In this document: one piece after another, positions 16,920 through 24,469 of the stretch
Layout: each line of letters opens with the position of its first letter
How positions within the stretch are numbered: the first letter of the stretch is position 1
Assembly (NCBI GenBank): GCA_019115615.1
Contig: DXDE01000141.1
Coordinates: forward strand, 1 to 33,667
DNA length: 33,667 nt
Direction: 5' to 3'
Source of the DNA: Candidatus Agathobaculum merdavium
Lineage (GTDB): Bacteria; Bacillota; Clostridia; Oscillospirales; Butyricicoccaceae
Made by a program: the position numbers and the translations under genes
The notes under the pieces: generated by a model
What the model saw: the letters and a program-made list of their open reading frames with translations, nothing else
Told to the model about the DNA's origin: nothing
The model's database searches: none

Positions 16920-17417
16920 TTATCCGTTCTCCCTTGTCAGGCCGAGGAAGGCAAGGTTGTCCTCCTCCTTGGCACGCATCAGGCGGGTGTCCTCGTCATT
17001 CCGCTCATGGTCATAGCCCAGCAGGTGCAGCACTGAATGTGTCGTCAGGTAGCCGCACTCGCGCGCGGGCGAATGGCCGAACTCGGCAGCCTGTTCACAT
17101 GCGCGTGTGTAACACAAAATCATGTCGCCCAGCATGACACAGCCCGTATCCCGCTCGGCTTCCAGCTCTTCCTGCGGCTCACCGTTATAAAACTCGTACA
17201 TCGGGAAGGACAAAACATCGGTTACCGCGTCCTTGTCCCGGTATTCCGCGTTGAGCTGCCGGATGCTGTCCGCGTCGACAACCGTCACGTCGATCTCGGC
17301 ATCGAACGGCACGTTTTCGCTCTCGAGCACGCGCCCTGCGCAGGTCTGTATCAACTCGCGCACGCCCTGTTCGTCCTCGACCTCGGTCTCAAAACCGATG
17401 TTGATCTGATGGTTCAT
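16920..17417 (-). CDS. ybeY: Endoribonuclease YbeY
   Basis: Zinc-dependent endoribonuclease for 16S rRNA 3'-end maturation and ribosome quality control. 165 residues. The metal motif HSVLHLLGYDH (His-x3-His-x5-His) is near 126-136. The preceding segment LNAEYRDKDAVTDVLSFPM is also a family signature. The ATG overlaps the phoH stop as ATGA. Confidence 0.96.
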   Translation of the reverse strand: MNHQINIGFETEVEDEQGVRELIQTCAGRVLESENVPFDAEIDVTVVDADSIRQLNAEYRDKDAVTDVLSFPMYEFYNGEPQEELEAERDTGCVMLGDMILCYTRACEQAAEFGHSPARECGYLTTHSVLHLLGYDHERNDEDTRLMRAKEEDNLAFLGLTRENG

Positions 17418-18436
17418 CGCTTGTCCCCTTTTCGCCGGAAGGCCGGGTGCTTATTGTCCGGCGCCTTGCTCTTGCCCTTTTTGCCCTCATAATCGGCATA
17501 CGCCTTGACGATGCGCTGCACCAGCTCGTGCCGCACGACGTCCTTTTCGGTCAGGTAGCACTGGGCGATGCCCTCTACCCCGTCGAGCACACGCAGCGCT
17601 TCTTTGAGGCCGGACTGTTTGCCGTCCGGCAGGTCGACCTGCGTAATGTCGCCCGTGATGACCGCCTGCGAACCGAAGCCCAGACGGGTCAGGAACATTT
17701 TCATCTGTTCAGGGGTTGTGTTCTGCGCCTCATCCAAAATAATGAAGCTGTCATCCAGCGTACGGCCGCGCATATAGGCCAGCGGCGCTACCTCGATCGA
17801 GCCGCGCTCCTGATATTTGGCGAAATTCTCCGCGCCGAGCATATCGAACAGGCCGTCGTACAGCGGGCGCAGGTATGGGTCGACCTTGCTTTGCAGGTCG
17901 CCGGGTAAAAAGCCCAGCTTTTCGCCCGCTTCGACCGCAGGACGCGTCAGGATGATGCGGGACACCTGCTTGTCCCGGAAGGCCGCGACCGCTGCAGCCA
18001 CGGCAAGATAGGTCTTGCCCGTGCCTGCTGGCCCGATGCCCATGACGATCGTATTTTTGCGGATGGCCTCCATATAGCGCTTCTGGCCAAGCGTCTTGGC
18101 CTTGACCGGCTTGCCCTTGGCCGTGATACACAGCACGTCGCGGCTCATCGTGTGCACCTCAGCCTCGCGGCCGTCGCGCGCCAGACCGATGACATACTGC
18201 ACGGTCTGCGTACCGACCGCTTCGCCGCGCGCGGCCATGGCGGTCAGCGCCTCGACCGTGCGCGCCGCGACCTCGACCTCGGCTTCCTCGCCCGAAATCT
18301 TGAGCTCCCCGCCCCGGCTGACAACCGACACGCCCAGCTCGCGCTCAATCAGCTTAATATTTTCGTCAAACGCGCCGAATACTGCGATCAGCAGTTCCGT
18401 GCGTTCCACCTGTATCGTCTTTTCTATGGTTTGCAC
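17414..18436 (-). CDS. phoH: PhoH-family ATPase
   Basis: Cytoplasmic P-loop ATPase of the PhoH family, with a proposed RNA-related role because of its constant pairing with ybeY and era. About 340 residues. An N-terminal KH-like region (IKLIERELGVSVVSRGGELKI in outline, about 27-50) precedes the ATPase core with GPAGTGKT (Lys141) and Walker B FIILDEAQNTTP. The start is GTG at 18436, 7 bases after AAGGA. The open frame continues upstream into yqfD but lacks family similarity there. It lies 34 bases after yqfD. Confidence 0.95.
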   Translation of the reverse strand: MQTIEKTIQVERTELLIAVFGAFDENIKLIERELGVSVVSRGGELKISGEEAEVEVAARTVEALTAMAARGEAVGTQTVQYVIGLARDGREAEVHTMSRDVLCITAKGKPVKAKTLGQKRYMEAIRKNTIVMGIGPAGTGKTYLAVAAAVAAFRDKQVSRIILTRPAVEAGEKLGFLPGDLQSKVDPYLRPLYDGLFDMLGAENFAKYQERGSIEVAPLAYMRGRTLDDSFIILDEAQNTTPEQMKMFLTRLGFGSQAVITGDITQVDLPDGKQSGLKEALRVLDGVEGIAQCYLTEKDVVRHELVQRIVKAYADYEGKKGKSKAPDNKHPAFRRKGDKR

Positions 18437-18470
18437 CTTGCTTTCCTTATTTTCCTTTTGTCCCGCTGCG

Positions 18471-19703
18471 CTAAGGCGCCGCCTCATCCTCTTCCGGTTC
18501 CGGCGGCGTTTCCGGTATCTCGCTGTCGTCGAGCGCCTCGACGCCGATCTGCTCGGTAGCATGCACCGTCATGTGCAGCACGGCCGCGCCATCCTGCTCG
18601 ACAAGCGTTTCGGTGTGTTCGGTCACCATGCCGTCCATGCCGGACGCGAGCTGTCCGAGCGCACGCGACAGCATGTCGACACGCACATCATCCACGGCGG
18701 CAACCTGCGGCGTACGCTCATAGTAGACATACGTCTGCACCACGAGCGACACCGGGAACACCACACTGTCCGACAAGCGCAGCGTACGGGTTTCTATTAT
18801 TTTATCACAGGTGCCCCGGTCAATGCCACTCCCAATATAGAAATTTAACCGATGATTTCCCAAAATAAGCGCATATTGCCGCTTGACCTTGCCGGTATAT
18901 GTCTTTCCGTCTGTTTCCAGCGCACGCGCCGCGTCCACATAATGCACAGTATAAGCCTCAACTTCGCCGCGCGCATGGGCGAGACGGTAGTTGCCGCCTT
19001 CGCGCGTGGGCGGCACCAATCCGCTGATCAGCGTATCCCCGACTGAAACTGCGTCGCCCGGCTGCACGAGCGGCTGTCCCTCAAGCGCGCGCACGCTTTT
19101 GACCACGCCCTCGCACGACGCGACGATCTTGGTGATCGCGTCCTGATCGAGCTTTTCCGCCGCCGGTTCGGTGCCATAGGCCTGCACGGTCAGGCTGTTT
19201 CCCTGCACATTGAGCGCGAGAAAGGTCATGTCCGGCTGCTGGGCGAGCATTTTCCAGCGGATGCTCCGGAAATCGAGCGTGCTGATGCGCGCGCCGACGT
19301 GCACGCCCAGTTCGTCCAGCTGCCGCATGACCTCGGCGCGGTCGAGCACCGGCGATATCTGCACATCAATCGCCCAGATATGCGCGCACAGCACCCACCA
19401 CAACGCCGGCAGCAGCAACACACCTCCCCACAGCGCGACACGCGGCCGCAGGCGCGCCGCGGCAAACGGCGCGCCACGGCGTCTCACGATATGTACGCGG
19501 CAGCCCGTGCGGCCCATATAGCGCCTGAGCGCACGAAAATCCCGCACGGACAGCGTTGCATACAGCTCGTTCCACGCCGTGCGCTCCATGCGGTGCAGCG
19601 TGATTTCATGCTTGGCGCACAAATTGAGAAAACGCGGCAGGCTCGCGCCCGTCACGCGCACGCGCACCTGCCCGCGCGCCAGCTGCCACAGCCGCACGAA
19701 CAT
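18471..19703 (-). CDS. yqfD: Sporulation protein YqfD
   Basis: Membrane-associated sporulation protein. Its Bacillus relative is made in the mother cell under sigma-E and needed for efficient sporulation; the biochemical role is not established. 410 residues: an N-terminal cytoplasmic domain of about 90 residues, one hydrophobic segment near 90-110, and an outer domain with VRALEGQPLVQPGDAVSVGDTL. The C-terminus is acidic and proline-rich (PETPPEPEEDE). The ATG follows AAAGGGGG, 18 bases after yqfC. Confidence 0.93.
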   Translation of the reverse strand: MFVRLWQLARGQVRVRVTGASLPRFLNLCAKHEITLHRMERTAWNELYATLSVRDFRALRRYMGRTGCRVHIVRRRGAPFAAARLRPRVALWGGVLLLPALWWVLCAHIWAIDVQISPVLDRAEVMRQLDELGVHVGARISTLDFRSIRWKMLAQQPDMTFLALNVQGNSLTVQAYGTEPAAEKLDQDAITKIVASCEGVVKSVRALEGQPLVQPGDAVSVGDTLISGLVPPTREGGNYRLAHARGEVEAYTVHYVDAARALETDGKTYTGKVKRQYALILGNHRLNFYIGSGIDRGTCDKIIETRTLRLSDSVVFPVSLVVQTYVYYERTPQVAAVDDVRVDMLSRALGQLASGMDGMVTEHTETLVEQDGAAVLHMTVHATEQIGVEALDDSEIPETPPEPEEDEAAP

Positions 19704-19721
19704 CGCCCCGCCCCCTTTCCG

Positions 19722-19979
19722 TCAGTTTCCCGTCATGTATTCGACCGATACGATCGTACCGGTCACCGCCAGCTCATCGAGCGAGAGCGCGGTCAGCGCC
19801 AGCCCATCCCCGACGATACGCACCTCGCAGCCGCAGCATTTGACGCGCAGCAGCCCGGTCTCATATTCCTGTATCCCTCGGTGGTTTTCCACCACCACGC
19901 GGCTGTTGCCGATGATCTCCACACGCGGCCGTGTGCTGTGCAGGTCGTCGAACAGCTCGCCCAACCCGTCATGCGCCAT
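19722..19979 (-). CDS. yqfC: Sporulation protein YqfC
   Basis: Small sporulation protein of about 85 residues; the molecular role is unknown, but it is paired with yqfD in most spore-forming Firmicutes. It contains the family pattern RPRVEIIGNSRVVVENHRGI and ends in SLDELAVTGTIVSVEY. The ATG at 19979 lies 7 bases after AGGAGGG. A GTG 13 codons upstream keeps the frame but falls in the predicted promoter. First gene of the eight-gene unit ending with mutS2. Confidence 0.92.
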   Translation of the reverse strand: MAHDGLGELFDDLHSTRPRVEIIGNSRVVVENHRGIQEYETGLLRVKCCGCEVRIVGDGLALTALSLDELAVTGTIVSVEYMTGN

Positions 19980-20003
19980 GTGCGTTCCCTCCTCCGTCCC
20001 GTT

Positions 20004-20032
20004 ATTGTATGCGCGCACCGCATCAAACTTGC
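20004..20032 (-). promoter_or_regulatory. Sigma-E-type promoter of yqfC-yqfD
   Basis: On the minus strand, CATACAAT (20004-20011) is a perfect match to the sigma-E -10 consensus CATACAMT. A partial -35, GCAAGTTT (20025-20032), is 13 bases upstream. The transcript would start just ahead of the yqfC ribosome site, in keeping with sigma-E control of this pair in Bacillus. Confidence 0.6.
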
Positions 20033-20048
20033 CTCTGCTGCATATCCT
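20020..20048 (+). promoter_or_regulatory. Possible sigma-E-type promoter of ylbJ
   Basis: Plus strand: GCATCAAA (20020-20027), 13 bases, CATATCCT (20041-20048). Both halves are partial matches to the sigma-E consensus. The -35 overlaps that of the divergent yqfC promoter. Confidence 0.35.
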
Positions 20049-20069
20049 GTGCCATCGGAGGTGCGGTAT

Positions 20070-21107
20070 ATGAAGCTGGTTTTGTCGCTTGCGCTGTTTT
20101 GCGCCTTTCTGCTCTTTCCCACGGCCTGTGCGGACGGCGTGCGCGACGGGCTTGCCCTTGCCGCCGGACAGGCGCTGCCCGCGCTATTCCCGTTTTTCGT
20201 TGCGGGCGGGCTGCTGACGCGCAGCGGGCTGGCACAGGTGCTCGCCCGCCTTGCCGCGCGGCCGCTTGCTGTGCTGTACCGTCTGCCAAGCGAGGCCGCG
20301 CCCGCGGTCGTGCTCGGACTGGTAGGCGGCTACCCGGTCGGTGCGGCGACCGCCGCCGACTTGCTCCGACAAGGTACGCTCTCCCCCGGGGACGCTGCGC
20401 GTGTCAACCGTTTCTGCAACTGCGCCAGTCCCGGTTTCTGCATCGGCCTTGCGGGACTGGGCATATTCGGCAGCGCGCGCACAGGCGCAATGCTCTATGG
20501 CATCCATGTGCTCGCCGCACTTTTGACCGGACTGTTCACCGCGCGGGAGCATGCGCCGGTTTCAGCAGCACGCACCGCGCCGCGCCGCGCGCCGAACGAG
20601 AGTTTTTCAGCCGTCTTTTGTGCGTCCGTGCAGCAAGCGGCCTCGACCGCGCTGACTGTGACCGCTTTTCTGACCATCTTCTGCGTGCTGCTGCAGCTGT
20701 TCGACCCGTTGTTGTCGATGCTGCCCTACGGTGACGCATGCTCGGGTATTTTCGAACTGACCGCCGGACTGGACGCGCTCGCCCCGCTGCCACTGACGGA
20801 CAGCGCCAAGCTGACGCTCGCCTCCTTCCTGCTGGGCTTTGGCGGGCTGGCCGTGCAGTTTCAGGTGCGCGCGCTGGCCGCACCTGCCGGGCTGCCAGTG
20901 GACGGTTTTGCCGCTGCCAAGCTGCTGCACGGCGCGTTTGCCGCCGCCCTGACCGCACTGCTGACGCGCTTGTCGCCCGATGTATTTGCGGCATCCGCAC
21001 CAGCGGAAAGCGTGCCGCCGCACGGCCTGCCCGCTGTTTTTTCCCTGATTTTGCTTTTGGCCGCATTTGCAATTTGGTCTGGAAAAAAAGCGAAAAATGC
21101 GGTATAA
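20070..21107 (+). CDS. ylbJ: Sporulation integral membrane protein YlbJ
   Basis: Multi-spanning membrane protein of 345 residues, sigma-E controlled in Bacillus and needed for spore cortex formation; its transported substrate, if any, is not known. It shows two related halves of the nucleoside-recognition/gate type: AGQALPALFPFFVAGG with GLVGGYPVGA near the N-terminus, and a second set with FLLGFGGLAVQFQ near residue 255. A cysteine-rich CNCASPGFC segment sits near 115, where many relatives have CNNASP. The ATG follows CGGAGG. The open frame extends upstream through the yqfC/yqfD region, which is an artefact of high G+C. Confidence 0.92.
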   Translation: MKLVLSLALFCAFLLFPTACADGVRDGLALAAGQALPALFPFFVAGGLLTRSGLAQVLARLAARPLAVLYRLPSEAAPAVVLGLVGGYPVGAATAADLLRQGTLSPGDAARVNRFCNCASPGFCIGLAGLGIFGSARTGAMLYGIHVLAALLTGLFTAREHAPVSAARTAPRRAPNESFSAVFCASVQQAASTALTVTAFLTIFCVLLQLFDPLLSMLPYGDACSGIFELTAGLDALAPLPLTDSAKLTLASFLLGFGGLAVQFQVRALAAPAGLPVDGFAAAKLLHGAFAAALTALLTRLSPDVFAASAPAESVPPHGLPAVFSLILLLAAFAIWSGKKAKNAV

Positions 21108-21108
21108 T
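21080..21108 (+). promoter_or_regulatory. Sigma-A promoter inside the end of ylbJ
   Basis: TGGAAA (21080-21085), 17 bases, perfect TATAAT (21103-21108). The -10 overlaps the ylbJ stop codon. It would let the four-cysteine protein and the carboxypeptidase be transcribed in growing cells independently of ylbJ. Confidence 0.65.
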
Positions 21109-21144
21109 GGGTCACACAACCTTTGGATTGGAGTGACTGCCCGC

Positions 21145-21384
21145 ATGAAGCTGAAAAAGCTGCTGCGAAAGGATATTGAACCACGCTGTACATACTGCGC
21201 GCACGGCACCCCGCTGGCTGACGGCCAGCGCATCGCCTGCCGCCGCCGCGGTGTTGTCGACGGCGCTGACCACTGCCGCGCGTTCCAGTACGATCCCCTG
21301 CGCCGCGTGCCGCCCAAGCCGGCAGCCATCCGCGGCCATTTTACCAACGCTGACTTTTCTCTGGGGGATACCGATGAAAAATAA
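21145..21384 (+). CDS. Small four-cysteine protein, function unknown
   Basis: A 79-residue basic, soluble protein with no signal peptide. Cysteines at 15, 18, 32 and 44 (CTYC, then single Cys followed by RRRG, then HCRAFQYDP) suggest a zinc site. The part after residue 45 is proline- and arginine-rich (DPLRRVPPKP). I believe similar short proteins occur in other clostridia, but I cannot name a family. The ATG at 21145 lies 11 bases after GGAG. Its end overlaps the start of the carboxypeptidase gene by 11 bases, implying joint translation. Confidence 0.8.
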   Translation: MKLKKLLRKDIEPRCTYCAHGTPLADGQRIACRRRGVVDGADHCRAFQYDPLRRVPPKPAAIRGHFTNADFSLGDTDEK

Positions 21385-22867
21385 CACAAAACTGTGCCGC
21401 CTGACGGCGTTTTTGCTCTGCCTTGTGCTGCTGTTTGTGGCCGCGCCGCTGCCGCAGTCGTTCGCTGCGCCGGACGATGAGGACAGCGTTTCCGATACGA
21501 CAGACACGGACACTTCTGACACGGACGGCGACGGTACGTCGGACACCACCCAAGGCAACACCGCGTCAAACGCCAATGTGATTGCCGCCGCTGCCGATGC
21601 GCCGACGGTCACGGCCGAAGCCGCGCTGCTGGTCAGCCCGGACTCCGGCATGGTGCTGTATGAAAAAAATGCGGACGAGCGCCGCTATCCGGCTTCGACC
21701 ACCAAAATCATGACTGCGCTGATCGTGCTCGAAAACGTGACTGACCTGAGTGAAACCGTCACGGCGGAAGCATCGGACTTTGAGCACGTCACGGCTGACA
21801 GCTCAAACGCCGGCATCAAAGAAGGCGAGGTTGTCACCGTCGAAGATCTGCTGTATGCGCTCATGCTGCCCTCGGCCAACGAGGCGGCCTACATGCTCGC
21901 GCGGCACGTCGGCGGAACATGGGAAAACTTTGTCGACATGATGAATCAGCGCGCCACCGAGCTGGGCTGCACCGGCACGCACTTCTCCAACCCCTGCGGC
22001 CTGCACGAAGACGACCACTACACGACCGCGCGTGACCTGTACAAGATCGCTTACGCCGCCATGCAGGACGAAACCTTCCAAGATATTGCCGATACGGTGC
22101 AGTGGAAGATGAACACCAGCCTGCGCTCAGAATACCTGATCCTAACGACTAATGAGTTGATCCGCAGCTCGTATGCAGCCTATGCCTATCCCTTCTGTAA
22201 GGGCATCAAAACCGGCCATACCTCGCAGGCAGGCAACTGCTTTGTTGGCTATGCCGAATACGGCGACGCCAAACTGTACTCGGTCGTGCTTGGCTCGGCC
22301 GACCAGTCGGCGGATTACCCGGAGATCGCCGCGAGCTTCACCGACACCAGCGCGCTGTGCAAGTGGGGCTTTTCCAACTTCACTTCCAAGACCATCGTCA
22401 AAAAGGGCGACACGGTCAAGGAAATCGACGTCAACCTGTCGACTGACACCGACCGGCTGGTGCTGACGACCAAGAACGATCTGGTTGCGCTCGTGCCCAA
22501 GGATCTGGATGTAGCAAAGCTGCTGGAAGATCCAAACTACACTACCCCCGACGAGGTAAACGCCCCGATCAAGGCGGGCGATGTAATCGGCAGCGTCACC
22601 TACTCGTATGACGGCATCAATTACGGCACGGTTGAGCTGGTTGCGCTCAGCGATGTCGAGCTTAGTCAGGTGCTGTATTACGCCGACAAGCTGAGCCACT
22701 TTTTCCAGAGCACGGTCTTTAAGGTCATCCTGATCGTGCTGGCCGTGTTCGTCGTGCTGTATATCCTGTTTAACCTGACTTTCGGCGGCATGCGACGCCG
22801 CAAGCAGCGCAAAAACCTTCGCGCACGCTACGAAAACTCCAACTACCAGCGCCGCAGACGCAGATAA
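21374..22867 (+). CDS. D-alanyl-D-alanine carboxypeptidase (DacB/DacF type, serine peptidase S11)
   Basis: Removes the terminal D-Ala of stem peptides outside the membrane, limiting cross-linking. 497 residues. A signal peptide spans about 1-31, followed by a 45-residue acidic Ser/Thr/Asp linker (DTDTSDTDGDG). The catalytic domain has STTK (Ser108, Lys111), SAN (Ser167) and KTG (Lys279). A beta-rich domain follows, then a C-terminal transmembrane helix near 445-470 and a strongly basic tail, so the enzyme is anchored at both the secreted and C-terminal ends. The position after ylbJ hints at cortex work, but the sigma-A promoter at 21080 suggests vegetative use too. Confidence 0.93.
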   Translation: MKNNTKLCRLTAFLLCLVLLFVAAPLPQSFAAPDDEDSVSDTTDTDTSDTDGDGTSDTTQGNTASNANVIAAAADAPTVTAEAALLVSPDSGMVLYEKNADERRYPASTTKIMTALIVLENVTDLSETVTAEASDFEHVTADSSNAGIKEGEVVTVEDLLYALMLPSANEAAYMLARHVGGTWENFVDMMNQRATELGCTGTHFSNPCGLHEDDHYTTARDLYKIAYAAMQDETFQDIADTVQWKMNTSLRSEYLILTTNELIRSSYAAYAYPFCKGIKTGHTSQAGNCFVGYAEYGDAKLYSVVLGSADQSADYPEIAASFTDTSALCKWGFSNFTSKTIVKKGDTVKEIDVNLSTDTDRLVLTTKNDLVALVPKDLDVAKLLEDPNYTTPDEVNAPIKAGDVIGSVTYSYDGINYGTVELVALSDVELSQVLYYADKLSHFFQSTVFKVILIVLAVFVVLYILFNLTFGGMRRRKQRKNLRARYENSNYQRRRRR

Positions 22868-22910
22868 AAGACAGCGCGAATATCTGCCGATGCCCGAAAC
22901 CTTCCATACA

Positions 22911-22940
22911 AAAAACCCGGCTGTGAAGCCGGGTTTTTTT
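22911..22940 (+). terminator. Bidirectional terminator between the carboxypeptidase and MATE genes
   Basis: Stem ACCCGGC with GCCGGGT (extended by A/T pairs), 6-base loop, T run on the plus side and T run on the minus side. The two flanking genes converge here. Confidence 0.9.
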
Positions 22941-22968
22941 ATATCGTAATATTCACATTTTGTGCATA

Positions 22969-24318
22969 TCAGGTCTCTTTATCTTGCGGTGAAAAGGTAG
23001 TGCTCTTGCGATACAGCTTATATGCCAACGCGGCAGTAATGGCTTCTGTGAGCCAAAAGGCATGCCATACACCTATCGCCCCCAATATGCGGCTTAAGAC
23101 ATACGCAATGGGGAGAATAAGCACGGCATAACGCAGCAAGGAAATGGCCAGAGAAGGCCAGCCCTTTCCCAGCCCTTCCAGCGCGCCGCAGGATATTACC
23201 GAAACAGATGAGACAATGAATCCCACGCTGATGATCCGCAAAGCAAGGCTGCCGACAGCAAGCGTGGTGGCGTTTTCAGAAAACAAGCCGATCAGCTGCG
23301 CGGGGACGGCCCAGCATAGTATGGTTCCCACCGTCATAATGCCTGCCGAAAGCGTCAACGCAACCCGGTAGATTTTCCGTACTCTGGCAAATTCTTTCGC
23401 ACCGAAATTATACCCGATGATTGGGCGGATGCCCTGCACAATCCCATTGGCTGGCAGATATAAAAACGTCTGCAGCTTATAATACACACCCAAAACCAAT
23501 ACATATACTTGAGAGTACACTGTCAGGATCATGTTCAGGCAGGAAATCAGCAGCGACGGCAGCGCCAGATTGAGCACCGCCGGGATGCCGACCGAGTACA
23601 TCCGTTTTGTCAGACTGCGGTCAAAGGTATGTGCGTCAAACCCCACGCGCACCGGCAGCCGCCCCACGAAATAACACAGCACATAAATAAGCAAGCCAAT
23701 CGTCTGCCCGATACCAGTTGCCAGAGCCGCGCCTTCGATCCCCAGCTGCGGAAACGGCCCCCAGCCAAAAATCAAAACCGGATCGAGCACGATATTGACA
23801 ATACAACCGGACAGCATGCAGAGCATGGTCATCAGCATTTTTCCGGCAGCCTGAAAGATTTTTTCCAGAGACATGGAAATCGCTACATTGACGGCAAATA
23901 AAAACGCAATGCGGGAATACCGCACACCCATGTCCACGACCTGCTGATCGGTTGTGAACAGGCTAAGAAAAAACGGCATGATGGCAATGCAGCCCACCGT
24001 TAAAATAATGCCATGCACCGCATTATACAGGATGCTTTGCGTTGCGGCTGCATTGGCCTTCTGCAGTTCCTGCGCCCCCAGATGATAGGAAATAACCGCA
24101 TTTGCCCCAACGGCAAACCCAATCGTCACCGCATTGATCAAATTCTGTATCGGATACACCAATGAAAGCGCTGTCATGGCGTTTTCGCTGATCTTTGCCA
24201 CGAAATAGCTGTCTACAATGTTATACAAAGAAGATACGGTCATGGATAATACCATCGGCAACGACATAGACAATACCAGCGGCCAAATCGGTTTGGTTTT
24301 CATAAAGGTCTGCTGCAT
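22969..24318 (-). CDS. MATE-family multidrug/Na+ antiporter
   Basis: Twelve-helix efflux transporter driven by H+ or Na+, 449 residues, full length. The MATE pattern is clear: LSLPMVLSM-type first helix, NIVDSYFVAKIS, GFAVGANAVISYHLGA, and the second-half equivalents with IRPIIGYNFGAKEFARV. The substrate cannot be told from the sequence. G+C content is visibly lower than in its neighbours and codon use differs, which may reflect horizontal acquisition. The ATG follows GAGG. Any transcript must pass the terminator-like hairpin at 24349-24399. Confidence 0.92.
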   Translation of the reverse strand: MQQTFMKTKPIWPLVLSMSLPMVLSMTVSSLYNIVDSYFVAKISENAMTALSLVYPIQNLINAVTIGFAVGANAVISYHLGAQELQKANAAATQSILYNAVHGIILTVGCIAIMPFFLSLFTTDQQVVDMGVRYSRIAFLFAVNVAISMSLEKIFQAAGKMLMTMLCMLSGCIVNIVLDPVLIFGWGPFPQLGIEGAALATGIGQTIGLLIYVLCYFVGRLPVRVGFDAHTFDRSLTKRMYSVGIPAVLNLALPSLLISCLNMILTVYSQVYVLVLGVYYKLQTFLYLPANGIVQGIRPIIGYNFGAKEFARVRKIYRVALTLSAGIMTVGTILCWAVPAQLIGLFSENATTLAVGSLALRIISVGFIVSSVSVISCGALEGLGKGWPSLAISLLRYAVLILPIAYVLSRILGAIGVWHAFWLTEAITAALAYKLYRKSTTFSPQDKET

Positions 24319-24333
24319 TTCCCAATTCCTCTT

Positions 24334-24399
24334 TTTTCAAAAAAATAAAAAGCTATATTTGCCCTTGTTTATCTCACCCACAAGGAAAAATATAGCTTT
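24334..24399 (-). promoter_or_regulatory. Terminator-like leader hairpin (probable attenuator) of the MATE gene
   Basis: Twelve perfect pairs (AAAGCTATATTT at 24349-24360 with AAATATAGCTTT at 24388-24399), a 2x2 internal mismatch, six more pairs (CCTTGT with ACAAGG) and an 11-base loop. On the minus strand this is followed by TTTTTATTTTTTTG. It lies between the promoter at 24410-24438 and the MATE start. A 14-codon frame starting at GTG 24381 and ending in the T run overlaps it but has no ribosome site. Confidence 0.7.
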
Positions 24400-24409
24400 C
24401 GCGTTATTT

Positions 24410-24438
24410 ACTATAACAGAGTATCGTTTCCCCGTCAA
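24410..24438 (-). promoter_or_regulatory. Sigma-A promoter of the MATE gene
   Basis: On the minus strand, -35 TTGACG (24433-24438), 17-base spacer, -10 TATAGT (24410-24415). The transcript would begin near 24403, only a few bases before the leader hairpin. Confidence 0.8.
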
Positions 24439-24469
24439 GACATACCTTGCGCCGGATCAACGATTTTTA

